Assembly: GCA_902577905.1 (NCBI GenBank)
Contig: CACHAQ010000001.1
Location: 62,001 to 126,000 of the forward strand
Direction: 5' to 3'
Source: an uncultured Alphaproteobacteria bacterium
GTDB taxonomy: Bacteria > Pseudomonadota > Alphaproteobacteria > HIMB59 > GCA-002718135
Length of the DNA stretch: 64,000 bases
Numbering within the stretch: position 1 is the stretch's first letter; each line of letters opens with the position of its first letter. The notes below the pieces were generated by a model. It saw only the letters and a list, made by a program, of their open reading frames with translations. It was not told the origin of the DNA and ran no database searches. Position numbers and translations under genes: made by a program. Of this stretch, positions 52,788-61,713 are shown piece by piece.

Positions 52788-53095
52788 TGAAACCTGGAGA
52801 AATAATAACAAAGCAAAATAGTGATATTAATTTGAATGATGAAAGACAATCAATAACTTTAAAAGTTTCAAATAGCGGAGATCGACCAATTCAAGTTGGT
52901 AGTCATTATCATTTTGCCGAAACAAATGAATATTTAAAATTTGATAGAGAAAAATCAAATGGTATGCGTTTAGATATACCATCTGGCACAGCTGTTCGGT
53001 TTGAACCTGGTCAATCAAAAGATGTAGAATTAATTCCAATAACGGGAAATAGAAAGATATTTGGTTTTAATAAAAAAGTTATGGGTCAATTGTAA
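52787..53095 (+). CDS. ureB: urease beta subunit
   Basis: A 102-residue beta chain. [20 protein letters not shown], then [20 protein letters not shown] at 36-55 and [20 protein letters not shown] at 69-88, are the canonical UreB sequence. It shares one base with both neighbours, so ureA, ureB and ureC are translated in tight sequence. Confidence 0.95.
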   Translation: MKPGEIITKQNSDINLNDERQSITLKVSNSGDRPIQVGSHYHFAETNEYLKFDREKSNGMRLDIPSGTAVRFEPGQSKDVELIPITGNRKIFGFNKKVMGQL

Positions 53096-54801
53096 TGAAA
53101 AAAATAAAGAGAGAAGCTTATGCCGATATGTATGGGCCAACAACTGGTGATAAAGTTAGACTTGCTGATACTGAATTATTTATTGAAGTGGAAAAAGATT
53201 TAACAACTTATGGAGAAGAAGTAAAATTTGGTGGTGGAAAAGTTATTCGAGATGGAATGGGACAATCTCAAGTATCTCGTAAAGATGGTGCTGTTGATAC
53301 AGTTATAACAAACGCCTTAATAGTAGATGTAAATGGAATTTATAAAGCTGATATTGGTCTTAAGGATGGATTAATTTATGAAATTGGAAAAGCAGGTAAT
53401 CCAGATACACAACCCAATGTAAATATTATTATTGGACCTGGAACAGAAATAATTGCTGGTGAAGGCAAAATTATAACAGCTGGTGGATTTGACAGTCATA
53501 TACATTTTATTTGTCCTCAGCAAATAGATGATGCACTTCATTCAGGTATTACAACTATGTTGGGAGGTGGAACTGGTCCTGCACACGGCACTTTAGCGAC
53601 TACAGTTACACCTGGGCCATGGCATATAGAAAAAATGATACAATCAGCTGATGCATTTTCTATGAACTTAGCTTTTGCAGGAAAAGGAAATAGTTCTTTA
53701 CCTAAAGCTCTTGAAGAACAAGTAATAGCCGGTGCATCTTCACTAAAATTACATGAAGATTGGGGTACAACTCCCGCAGCAATAGATAATTGTTTAAATG
53801 TAGCAGATGATCATGACATTCAAGTAATGATTCATACGGATACATTAAATGAAAGTGGATTTGTTGAGAGTACTATTAAAGCGATTAATGGAAGAACAAT
53901 TCACGCTTTTCATACTGAAGGAGCTGGTGGAGGTCATGCACCTGATATTATAAAAGTTTGTGGTGAACAATATGTTATTCCTTCTTCTACTAACCCAACA
54001 AGACCCTATACAGTTAATACAGTTGAAGAACATTTAGATATGTTAATGGTTTGCCATCACTTGGATAAATCAATACCTGAAGATGTTGCTTTTGCTGAAA
54101 GTCGTATTCGAAAAGAAACAATTGCAGCAGAAGATATACTGCATGACATGGGTGCTTTTTCAATTATTGCTTCTGATAGTCAAGCCATGGGTCGTGTTGG
54201 TGAGGTTATTATTAGAACATGGCAAACAGCACATAAAATGAAAGTTCAACGTGGACAATTAAATGAAGAGCAGGGTGATAACGACAATGTAAGAGTTAAA
54301 AGATACATCGCTAAATATACAATTAATCCAGCAATAGCTCATGGTATTTCAGATCATATTGGAAGTATCGAAAAAAATAAACGTGCTGATATTGTTATTT
54401 GGGACACTCCTTTTTTTGGTGTTAAACCTGAAATGGTATTACAAGGAGGAAGTATAGCTTGTGCACAAATGGGTGATCCTAATGCATCTATACCAACACC
54501 ACAACCAGTGTACTCAAGGCCAATGTTTTCTTCTTTTGGAAAATCATTAGAAAAATCTACTGTCACTTTTGTAAGTAAAGTTTCATTAGATAAAGATTCA
54601 TTTAAAAATTCTGGAGTAAATAAATCTCTATTACCTGTTAAAAATATTAGAAAAATTTCTAAAAAAGATATGATATTAAATGATTATTGTCCAAAAATAG
54701 AAGTTAATCCAGAAACCTATGAAGTTTTAGCAGATGGTGAGTTAATAACTTGTGAACCAGCTAAAACATTACCTTTGGCTCAACGTTATTTCATGTATTA
54801 A
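53095..54801 (+). CDS. ureC: urease alpha (catalytic) subunit
   Basis: A 568-residue amidohydrolase that splits urea into ammonia and carbamate at a dinickel site. All key residues are visible: H135 and H137 ([10 protein letters not shown]), carbamylated K218 ([10 protein letters not shown]), H247 (MIHTDT), H273 (AFHTEGAGG), flap C320-H321 (MVCHHL) and D361 ([11 protein letters not shown]). Length is normal (566-572). With a full set of UreDEFG the enzyme is probably active. Supplies ammonia from urea, matching the nitrogen-salvage genes upstream. Confidence 0.95.
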   Translation: MKKIKREAYADMYGPTTGDKVRLADTELFIEVEKDLTTYGEEVKFGGGKVIRDGMGQSQVSRKDGAVDTVITNALIVDVNGIYKADIGLKDGLIYEIGKAGNPDTQPNVNIIIGPGTEIIAGEGKIITAGGFDSHIHFICPQQIDDALHSGITTMLGGGTGPAHGTLATTVTPGPWHIEKMIQSADAFSMNLAFAGKGNSSLPKALEEQVIAGASSLKLHEDWGTTPAAIDNCLNVADDHDIQVMIHTDTLNESGFVESTIKAINGRTIHAFHTEGAGGGHAPDIIKVCGEQYVIPSSTNPTRPYTVNTVEEHLDMLMVCHHLDKSIPEDVAFAESRIRKETIAAEDILHDMGAFSIIASDSQAMGRVGEVIIRTWQTAHKMKVQRGQLNEEQGDNDNVRVKRYIAKYTINPAIAHGISDHIGSIEKNKRADIVIWDTPFFGVKPEMVLQGGSIACAQMGDPNASIPTPQPVYSRPMFSSFGKSLEKSTVTFVSKVSLDKDSFKNSGVNKSLLPVKNIRKISKKDMILNDYCPKIEVNPETYEVLADGELITCEPAKTLPLAQRYFMY

Positions 54802-54802
54802 A

Positions 54803-55249
54803 ATGCAAACTTCTTTAAAAATAATTCATCACAATCATAATAATAAAGAATTATTAGATGAAATTTCACTATCTTATGAAGAAAGATTTATTCGTAGAAA
54901 AAAACTTATAGCAAATAATGGTACTGAATTTTTAGTTAATCTTGAAGAAACCGTCAGTGTTGATGAAAATTTTTTTTTTGAATTAGATAATGGTGATTTA
55001 ATTAAAGTCATATCTAAAGAAGAAAATTTAATTGAAATAACAGGTGACAATTTAAAGCAAATCATATGGCACATAGGAAACAGACATCTGCCATGTCAAA
55101 TTGAAGAAAATAGAATTCTTATTCAAGATGATGCTGTAATTCTTGATATGGTTTTAAAGTTACATGGAAATGTAAAAAAAGTTTTTGAAAAATTTAAACC
55201 AGAGGGCGGTGCATATGGTATTGGTAGAACACATAGTCACAAACACTAA
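54803..55249 (+). CDS. ureE: urease accessory protein UreE (nickel chaperone)
   Basis: A 148-residue nickel chaperone from ATG 54803; a longer frame from 54752 overlaps ureC and is not used. The N-terminal peptide-binding-like domain leads to WHIGNRHLPCQIEENRILIQ at about 76-95, which carries the dimer-interface metal site (His in IWHIGNRHLP). The C-terminus GIGRTHSHKH is only lightly histidine-rich, unlike the long tails of some UreEs. It starts 1 base after ureC and ends 1 base before ureF. Confidence 0.9.
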   Translation: MQTSLKIIHHNHNNKELLDEISLSYEERFIRRKKLIANNGTEFLVNLEETVSVDENFFFELDNGDLIKVISKEENLIEITGDNLKQIIWHIGNRHLPCQIEENRILIQDDAVILDMVLKLHGNVKKVFEKFKPEGGAYGIGRTHSHKH

Positions 55250-55250
55250 C

Positions 55251-55886
55251 ATGAAAAAATTTAAAGATACTCATCAAATATTACAAATATGGTTTTCATC
55301 CTCTTTTCCTATTGGTTCTTACGCATATTCTCATGGTTTAGAAGCACTGATAGATGATAAAAAAATTAAAAATAAAGATAACGTTAAAGAATTTTTAGAA
55401 GCTCTTTTATTTTATGGAACATTAAGAAATGATTATATTTTTATGAAATCTATTTACAAAGGTGAGGAAATAAACGAATTAATCTTAGCAAGTGCTTCTT
55501 CTAAAGAAAGGAAAATAGAAATGATAGATATGGGAAATTCTTTTCGTAAAATCATGAAAGATAGTTGGGAATTATCTCTACCTGAAAATACATCATTTAT
55601 ATATTGTTTAGCGAAAGCTGGATTACATTTTGATATTAAGTTTGATGATTTAATTAAGTTTTATCTACAATCATTTATTTCTAATTTAATTAATACATGT
55701 GTAAAACATATACCAATGTCTCAAAAAGATGGGCAGAATCTTAATTTTATTTTTATTAATCAAATTCAAGAATTTTTAACTCATTCAGATAAACTAACTC
55801 TCAATCATATAGGTACAACTTTTTTTATTGGTGATATTTATGCCATTAAGCATGAAAACTTAGACTCAAGGATTTATTTAACATGA
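55251..55886 (+). CDS. ureF: urease accessory protein UreF
   Basis: A 211-residue all-helical protein from ATG 55251; the frame from 55185 is inside ureE and not used. [20 protein letters not shown] at about 11-30 is the UreF signature. UreF joins UreD and acts as the GTPase-gating factor of UreG. The last 4 bases overlap the ureG start. Confidence 0.9.
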   Translation: MKKFKDTHQILQIWFSSSFPIGSYAYSHGLEALIDDKKIKNKDNVKEFLEALLFYGTLRNDYIFMKSIYKGEEINELILASASSKERKIEMIDMGNSFRKIMKDSWELSLPENTSFIYCLAKAGLHFDIKFDDLIKFYLQSFISNLINTCVKHIPMSQKDGQNLNFIFINQIQEFLTHSDKLTLNHIGTTFFIGDIYAIKHENLDSRIYLT

Positions 55887-56494
55887 ATAATATAAATGGA
55901 CCTTTAAAAGTTGGTATTGGTGGTGGAATAGGGACTGGCAAAACGAGTTTAACTGAAGCTTTATGTCGTTATTTATCAAAAAAAGTATCTATGGCAGTTA
56001 TTTCAAATGATATTTATACAACTGAAGATGCAGAATACTTAATGAAAGCACAAGTTCTACCTATAGAGAGAATTAAAGGTGTTGAAACTGGCGGATGTCC
56101 ACATACAGCTATTAGGGAAGATTGCAGTATTAATTTACTTGCAGTAGATGAGATGAAAAAGAAATTTCCAGATTTAGAGTTAATACTTATTGAATCAGGT
56201 GGCGATAATTTAGCAGCAACTTTCAGTCCTGAATTAGTTGATTTAACAATTTATATGATTGATGTGGCACAAGGTGCAGATATACCAAGAAAAAAAGCAC
56301 CAGCTATTAAAAAATCTGATTTACTAGTAATTAATAAAGTTGACCTTGCTCCCTATGTTAATGTTGATTTAGAGCAAATGAAAGAGGATGTAAATGAAGC
56401 CAGAAATGGTTTACCTTATATTTTTGGTGAAATGAAAAATAATAACGGAATTGAAAAAATTTCTGACTTCTTAACTTCTCATGGTGGATTATAA
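55883..56494 (+). CDS. ureG: urease accessory GTPase UreG
   Basis: A 203-residue SIMIBI GTPase. The P-loop is [12 protein letters not shown] (11-22), the nickel-binding CPH motif [11 protein letters not shown] is at 70-80 (C72, H74), ESGGDN follows, and NKVDLAPYV is the base-specificity motif. It hydrolyses GTP to load nickel into urease. It is the last gene of the operon; no terminator is visible because it meets the convergent 56495 gene with no gap. Confidence 0.95.
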   Translation: MNNINGPLKVGIGGGIGTGKTSLTEALCRYLSKKVSMAVISNDIYTTEDAEYLMKAQVLPIERIKGVETGGCPHTAIREDCSINLLAVDEMKKKFPDLELILIESGGDNLAATFSPELVDLTIYMIDVAQGADIPRKKAPAIKKSDLLVINKVDLAPYVNVDLEQMKEDVNEARNGLPYIFGEMKNNNGIEKISDFLTSHGGL

Positions 56495-56752
56495 CTATTC
56501 TACTTTTTGCAAAGAATACACTGTATCTGTACTATTAAATTTTGAATCAAATTCTTTTGATTTTGGGTCATCAAATAAAGCGTAAAATTTCTCTTCATCA
56601 GTTACATTACACATAATCATCACGTGGCCATCTTTTACAAAAGCCATATCAAACGCATCTGTATATTTGGCAATATCATCTTTAAAAAAATTATATAATT
56701 CCATGTAATCTTCTTTAGTAAAAGATCCTTTGGAAACAACACATAAATTCAT
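56495..56752 (-). CDS. 85-residue orphan protein under a putative SAM riboswitch
   Basis: A small soluble protein (MNLCVVSKGSFTKEDYMELY start). The profile (strand LCVVSKG, helix with DYMELYNFFKDDI, strand DMAFVKDGHVMIMCNV, helix EKFYALFDD, ending strand) suits a ferredoxin-like fold. No family is recognised. Upstream on the same strand lie a SAM-II/SAM-V-like aptamer and an intrinsic terminator, and the ribosome site AGGAG directly follows the U-tract. Expression is therefore probably SAM-dependent, which would link it to methionine or methyl-group metabolism. Confidence 0.6.
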   Translation of the reverse strand: MNLCVVSKGSFTKEDYMELYNFFKDDIAKYTDAFDMAFVKDGHVMIMCNVTDEEKFYALFDDPKSKEFDSKFNSTDTVYSLQKVE

Positions 56753-56763
56753 AATTATCTCCT

Positions 56764-56802
56764 AAAAAAAATATCCTCACCATTTTTCTTAATGGGAGGA
56801 TA
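56764..56802 (-). terminator. rho-independent terminator downstream of the riboswitch aptamer
   Basis: On the minus strand: a 12-bp stem (TATCCTC + CCATT paired with AATGG + GAGGATA, with a single-base A bulge, 56772-56802) with a 6-nt loop, followed by a seven-U tract. It lies between the aptamer and the AGGAG ribosome site of the 56495 gene, i.e. the position of an expression platform and not of a gene-end terminator. Confidence 0.8.
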
Positions 56803-56810
56803 AATTTATA

Positions 56811-56859
56811 CGTATCTCATTTTAGCTGCTTTTGAACCGCAATAGAGTCAAATCGTTCT
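56811..56859 (-). promoter_or_regulatory. SAM-II/SAM-V-like riboswitch aptamer
   Basis: On the minus strand: a short stem GAAC...GTTC (56834-56858) encloses the loop GATTTGACTCTATTGC, and the 3' tail reads AAAAGCAGCTAAAATGAG. This matches the SAM-II/SAM-V pattern (GATTTxACxxTATTGC loop, then GCTAAAA tail forming the pseudoknot). The tail can pair with the ATTT of the loop. SAM-V is known from marine alphaproteobacteria. An AT-rich -10-like TATTAT lies at 56869-56874 on the same strand, so transcription should start just upstream. Confidence 0.7.
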
Positions 56860-56932
56860 ATTAAATAGATAATACATAATTATTACAATTCAATGAATGT
56901 AAAGGTAGAGAATTAGAGATAATTTATTACAA

Positions 56933-57337
56933 TTATTCATATTTATCAGAATACAAGTAAGGTATTCCAATAACTAGAATGATATAAAAAACCATAAAGC
57001 CTGCAATGAGAGGTAATACTTCTCCAGCTGGTACTGTGCTAAACGGACCAATAACAAATCCATAAATTACAAAAAGAATATTTAAACCTACTAAATAATA
57101 TCCACCACTTCTTTTCATACTGTACAACATGTAAATTGTGTAAGCGATTGCTAACTGAAATACGATACTTACAATAAAGTCTAAAGTGGAAAGTTGAACA
57201 TTAAAATCTCCTACAGGTGGTTGTACACCTTGACCAGAAAAATACCCATATGTAATTCGATAAGATGTATCAATAAAATCAAGAGAGATAAGGATTAACA
57301 TAATCCAATGTAATGGTTTAAATAATGTTTCTTTCAT
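56933..57337 (-). CDS. membrane protein of unknown function
   Basis: A 134-residue protein with about four hydrophobic helices (9-27, 47-70, 77-98 and 108-130). A short loop, RITYGYFSGQGVQPPVGD, follows the first. No family is recognised. It lies 33 bases downstream of the ion-channel gene on the same strand and ends upstream of the riboswitch. Confidence 0.5.
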   Translation of the reverse strand: MKETLFKPLHWIMLILISLDFIDTSYRITYGYFSGQGVQPPVGDFNVQLSTLDFIVSIVFQLAIAYTIYMLYSMKRSGGYYLVGLNILFVIYGFVIGPFSTVPAGEVLPLIAGFMVFYIILVIGIPYLYSDKYE

Positions 57338-57370
57338 ACTTTTTTTTAATATTTTTTTTGCGATTCTCTA

Positions 57371-58072
57371 CTAATTTTTTTTCTCATTATCATGCTGATG
57401 ATTAACAACATCAACAAGAATTGCTATAACAAGGTTTAAAATTGTTATTGAACAAATAGAGATAAAGGAAAAAAAATAAATCCAGGACCACCAGTAAATT
57501 GCTTGCATTGGTAACATAACGTTTTCCCAACTAGATAAAGTCAAAACTTGAAATAAAGTTATAAGAGATATTCCTAAATCTGCCCATCTTTCTGGATCAT
57601 CTTCCCCAAATAAAATTGAACCCATAGTGGCATAAATATAGAGAATAATAAAAAGCAAAAGGCTAACAAAAAAAACTCTTTTTATAGATGCAAGGATGGC
57701 TTCAATAATTTTTTTTAATTCAGGTATTACAGATATCAGTCGTAATACTCTAAAAATACGAAGAAGACGTAAAACTAAGAAGCTAGAGTTATTTGGTATT
57801 GGTATGAGAGAAATAGCAACAATAATTGTATCAAAAACATTCCAACCATCTTTGAAAAAATTTTTCTTTTCTTTTTCACCAATAAAACGAATAAGTATTT
57901 CAATTACAAAGAAAATTGTAATGGCATAATCTAGTAAGTGGATAGTATTTAAAAAAATTGGATCTAATTGATATGTCGTTGCACCAATAAGTATTGCATT
58001 AAGAATAATTATGATGACAACTGAAAATTGAAAAATTCGATTATCTTTTAATTTTGAAAAAAAATTAATCAT
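57371..58072 (-). CDS. voltage-gated ion channel subunit (NavBac-like), altered selectivity filter
   Basis: A 233-residue single six-helix ion-transport protein. The S4 voltage sensor shows R102, R105, R108 and R111 (LRLLRIFRVLRL), with the S4-S5 linker after it. The pore is at about 165-190 with filter TLSSWEN (178-184) and S6 (ILNLVIAILVDVV). Bacterial sodium channels usually have T-L-E-S-W with a Glu at the third place; here it is Ser180, while a Glu (E183) follows Trp. So voltage sensing looks intact but the ion selectivity could differ. It overlaps the upstream GSDH-like gene by 4 bases. Confidence 0.8.
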   Translation of the reverse strand: MINFFSKLKDNRIFQFSVVIIIILNAILIGATTYQLDPIFLNTIHLLDYAITIFFVIEILIRFIGEKEKKNFFKDGWNVFDTIIVAISLIPIPNNSSFLVLRLLRIFRVLRLISVIPELKKIIEAILASIKRVFFVSLLLFIILYIYATMGSILFGEDDPERWADLGISLITLFQVLTLSSWENVMLPMQAIYWWSWIYFFSFISICSITILNLVIAILVDVVNHQHDNEKKN

Positions 58073-59574
58073 TTTAAATTAACAAATGCTAAAGATGCTG
58101 TATCTTCTAAAAATAAAACTAGGCCATTTTCTATTTTAATCATATCTCTAATTCTTTCACCTATATTTATTCTTTCTAAATTATCAATTTTATTATCATT
58201 TATTAAATCAAAAAAATAAATTGCATTATCTTTTAATGATGCAACAACATATTTATTTTTTTTATCTAAACCTATAATCTGAGAGATACCTATTGATGGA
58301 TTAAAATATTTTATGGGTTCTATAAAACCATATTCTGAATGTGATTTATGTAAGGGATATTTTTCATATTTTTTTTTATTTCGTTCTGCTTTTTTTCCAC
58401 CGTAATGTTCACCATAAGAAGAAATAGCCCATCCATAATTTGGAGTGGTATTCTCGTTAAGTTGAATTAAGTTAATTTCATCTCCACCTTCTGGACCATG
58501 TTCAGCTTCTATTAAAAAATTATTTGCCTTATCATAAAATAAACCTTGAGGATTTCGATGCCCCATACTGATTATTGAATAATCTTTATTGTTTTTACTA
58601 ATTTTAATTATTTTACCAAATATACTTTTCTTATTTTGAACTCTATGTCGACTTCTAAAATCTCCAGTAGATAACAAAACAGTATCTTTATTAAGGTTAG
58701 TAATTCGACCTCCAGATTGATGAGCATTAAATTCTTTATCTATATTTTTATCTACATGCACACATTCATCAGAGGTAAATAAAATATCAAATTTAATGAA
58801 ATTATAATTCATTTTTCCTTCGAGAAGACTTGTGTTCCAGCAATTTGAAGTAACTTCTCTTGTGTAGGAGACATAAATGTCATCTTCATATATTTGTATA
58901 TCTTTTGTAGAATACCAGCCACCTTCAAGCCAATCAAAATTATGTTGTCTCGATTTCTTAAATTGATCCTCGTTTATAAATTCATGAATATTTGTGTTTA
59001 TTTGTTTTAATATTAACTCTTTATCTAGCTTATTAATGCGACTTGTAGAGTAGGCTAATATACCACTTGCTGAAAGTAAAATGAGTTTATTCTTATGTTC
59101 ATCAATATATCCGCTAGCAGGAAATTGATTTGCTATCCCATACATTAAAATATTTTTTTCTGGATTATAAATATCAACATCTAAAATATTTGATGTAAAA
59201 CTGTGAGAAGAATTATAGATGTATTCTAAGTTACTATTCTTTGATTTGATATGCATATCAAATTCATAAGGATCAACTTGTGATAATAATTTTTCAAAAA
59301 TTTCTTCTATTGGCTGCAAATACTCAATATCTTCAAGCATATCTTGAAAAGCTCTTTCTAATAACCTTTTTTGCCCTTTAAATAGATTGCTTTCTTTTTG
59401 AATGGTTTCAATTTCTTTTTCAAGTTCGTCTATATTTTTTTGAGAAAAAACATATTTATTAATTAATTGTTGTTGATTTTTATTTAAAAGATTTCTGAAA
59501 ATTTGAAAATCATAAAAAAAATTAAGTAAAAGAAAAGTAAAGATTAATAAAAATAAAGAGTAAAGTATTTTCAT
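58069..59574 (-). CDS. GSDH-type (glucose/sorbosone dehydrogenase-like) beta-propeller protein
   Basis: A 501-residue protein with an N-terminal membrane anchor (about 3-24) and a charged, coiled-coil-like stretch (about 30-100). The C-terminal propeller (about 160-500) shows GHRNPQGLFYD at about 338-348, EAEHGPEGGDEINLIQ at about 354-369 and NYGWAISSYGEHYG at about 377-390, which match PQQ-dependent soluble aldose dehydrogenase motifs. It is a membrane-tethered form, facing the periplasm. The substrate is unknown. The gene precedes and overlaps the channel gene. Confidence 0.75.
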   Translation of the reverse strand: MKILYSLFLLIFTFLLLNFFYDFQIFRNLLNKNQQQLINKYVFSQKNIDELEKEIETIQKESNLFKGQKRLLERAFQDMLEDIEYLQPIEEIFEKLLSQVDPYEFDMHIKSKNSNLEYIYNSSHSFTSNILDVDIYNPEKNILMYGIANQFPASGYIDEHKNKLILLSASGILAYSTSRINKLDKELILKQINTNIHEFINEDQFKKSRQHNFDWLEGGWYSTKDIQIYEDDIYVSYTREVTSNCWNTSLLEGKMNYNFIKFDILFTSDECVHVDKNIDKEFNAHQSGGRITNLNKDTVLLSTGDFRSRHRVQNKKSIFGKIIKISKNNKDYSIISMGHRNPQGLFYDKANNFLIEAEHGPEGGDEINLIQLNENTTPNYGWAISSYGEHYGGKKAERNKKKYEKYPLHKSHSEYGFIEPIKYFNPSIGISQIIGLDKKNKYVVASLKDNAIYFFDLINDNKIDNLERINIGERIRDMIKIENGLVLFLEDTASLAFVNLK

Positions 59575-59596
59575 TATAAAATATTATAAAACTTGT

Positions 59597-60595
59597 TCAA
59601 AGACCTGTTTCTATTACAACTTTACCATGTTTATCTCGTGGCTCCTTTAAATATTCCCATGCATTACGATACTCTTCCATTGGATATGTACGATCAATAT
59701 TAGGTTTTAACTTTCCTTCTTTTAATGATTTATAAACAAAATCAGTTCCTCTATTTTTCATTTCAGCATTTTCAACATAATTAAAAAGTGAATAAGGATG
59801 AAATTTAGCGTTTGCTTGAAACATATCTACTATTGGTAATTGAGGAAATACTCCATCTAATGTTCCATAAAAATAAATAGTAGCATCACGTGCAAGGGCA
59901 GGGCTATACTTTGATATCATGCCCTGACCAACAGGATCAAATGCAGCATCAATGCCTCTGCCATTTGTTACTTCTTTTATAGTGGTTGCTAAATCATTTT
60001 TTTCAGGAATAATTACGTGCGAAGCGCCTGATTCAATTAAATAATCAGTATTTTTTTCAAACCTTGTAGTTGTAATCATATTGGCGCCATATAACTTTCC
60101 AATATTTAATGCTGCATTTCCAGCTGTACTTGTACCAGCGGTTACAAGAATATTTTTTTCTGGTGACGCTTTGCAAAGTTCAACTATGGGATAATATGCT
60201 GTCATAAATTGCATCCATACCGAAGAACTTTCTGCAGCACTCAATCCCTCTGGGGCAGGAGTAATATATCTTGCATCTATCGTGACATAATCAGCGCTTG
60301 CACCTTTATTATAATAAAAATAGGGTAGAGTGCAGTATCGTTGACCAATCTCTATATTATTAACACCCTCACCAATTTGATCAACTATTCCAGCAGCTTC
60401 CATTCCTATTCGTGCAGGAAATTTTTCAAAACTAAAAGAATATCGATCTAGCATTAAATCCATATCACCCCAATTAAGAGCAAAAGCTTCTATACGAAGA
60501 CGTACTTCACCTGGACCTGCATTTTGTATTTCGCAATCTTGTAATGTTAAACCTTGATAACCCGAATAATCTTTAATTACCCATTCACGTGCCAT
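59597..60595 (-). CDS. MDR-family dehydrogenase / quinone reductase-like
   Basis: A 332-residue MDR protein. EAFALNWGDMDLMLDRYSF at about 32-50, GMEAAGIVDQIGEGVNNIEI at about 64-83 and ILVTAGTSTAGNAALNIGKL at about 145-164 are typical. There is no structural-zinc cysteine cluster. It lies 35 bases downstream of the alkane-hydroxylase-like gene on the same strand, so it may oxidise the alcohol produced, though the family also covers quinone reductases. Confidence 0.8.
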   Translation of the reverse strand: MAREWVIKDYSGYQGLTLQDCEIQNAGPGEVRLRIEAFALNWGDMDLMLDRYSFSFEKFPARIGMEAAGIVDQIGEGVNNIEIGQRYCTLPYFYYNKGASADYVTIDARYITPAPEGLSAAESSSVWMQFMTAYYPIVELCKASPEKNILVTAGTSTAGNAALNIGKLYGANMITTTRFEKNTDYLIESGASHVIIPEKNDLATTIKEVTNGRGIDAAFDPVGQGMISKYSPALARDATIYFYGTLDGVFPQLPIVDMFQANAKFHPYSLFNYVENAEMKNRGTDFVYKSLKEGKLKPNIDRTYPMEEYRNAWEYLKEPRDKHGKVVIETGL

Positions 60596-60630
60596 AATTT
60601 TTACTCACTTCTATTATTAAAATTGTAATA

Positions 60631-61650
60631 CTAAATTGTCTTTAAATTATCAATTTTTCTATCCATGATAAAGAACCATAATGGAGGAATTAACGCCATA
60701 ATTAACATGACAGAATAATTAGCAGGCATTTCAATAGCTTTTTCTTCCTGAGATAGAAGAGGGTAAGGCTTGGATGCACTCTGATGATGCTCTGCATGAA
60801 GACCTAAATTAAACGTCGACCAATTAGCAGAGATGTGACGACTGTTCCAAGAATGGAGATCTGTGAATCTTTCATATCTACCGTTCTCTTTTTTTCTCTC
60901 TAGCCCATAATGCTGTATATAATTTACGAGTTCCAATAAGATTATGGAAACAAAAGAATGAAAGATAACAAAAACTAAACCATTCATTCCAGCTATTAAA
61001 TAGGCACATACTAAAAATAAAAATTCTAAGACAAAATAATGGATTATTCTGTTATGAAAACTAAAAGTATTTAATTTTTTTCTATCAAGAATATTTTTTT
61101 CAATATTCCATGCTGAGTGAACGCTATTTAAAACGCATCGAATAAAATAAAAATAAAAATTTTCACCTCTTCTTGCGGTAGCAGGATCTTCTTTTGTGGC
61201 GACATTTAAATGATGACCATAAATATGTTCAATACGAAAATGTCCATAACAACATAAAACTAGAAGCAATACTCCAATACCTCGCATAAATTTATTTTTT
61301 CGATGAATAAGTTCATGAGCTGTAGTAATTCCTATTGAGCCACCAGACATGCCAACAGCTGCTCCTAACGCTGCAGCAGCAAGTATTGTAATATTTGGAT
61401 TTGAAACAATGTATAACCCAAAGATGATCAAGAATAATATACAAGGAAGTACTATTAAAATTGAGAAATTGTGAAAGACATTTTCTTTTAACTCAAGATC
61501 ATCCTTATTTAAATAAGGTAAGAGTAGATCAATAATTGGAACTAATACAAAAACCCAAATAAATGGAGATATCGACCAGGAAGGATTTATTATTAATCCT
61601 AGAGAACTAGAAAATATTAATATTAGCGGTGTTACTAAATAAAAAATCAT
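60631..61650 (-). CDS. AlkB-like membrane di-iron hydroxylase (alkane 1-monooxygenase family)
   Basis: A 339-residue integral membrane enzyme. The AlkB histidine boxes are present: AHELIHRKN (H112, H116), EHIYGHHLNVATKEDPA at 141-157, NYIQHYG at 243-249 and LGLHAEHHQ at 282-290. The HYG and VATxEDPA elements single out AlkB-type hydroxylases from desaturases. The closest relatives hydroxylate alkanes or alkyl-aromatics using rubredoxin. No rubredoxin gene is present here. A divergent EamA gene lies 63 bases away. Confidence 0.8.
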   Translation of the reverse strand: MIFYLVTPLILIFSSSLGLIINPSWSISPFIWVFVLVPIIDLLLPYLNKDDLELKENVFHNFSILIVLPCILFLIIFGLYIVSNPNITILAAAALGAAVGMSGGSIGITTAHELIHRKNKFMRGIGVLLLVLCCYGHFRIEHIYGHHLNVATKEDPATARRGENFYFYFIRCVLNSVHSAWNIEKNILDRKKLNTFSFHNRIIHYFVLEFLFLVCAYLIAGMNGLVFVIFHSFVSIILLELVNYIQHYGLERKKENGRYERFTDLHSWNSRHISANWSTFNLGLHAEHHQSASKPYPLLSQEEKAIEMPANYSVMLIMALIPPLWFFIMDRKIDNLKTI

Positions 61651-61713
61651 TGAAATAATTATATATTATTTTTTTTTCTAAACTAATACCTAAATTACAA
61701 TAAGGATAATTTA

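Noticed and set aside
54752-54802. Extended UreE start inside ureC
   Set aside because: Adds 17 residues that are not family-like; ATG 54803 directly follows the ureC stop.
55185-55250. Extended UreF start inside ureE
   Set aside because: ATG 55251 gives the family N-terminus and 1-base spacing.
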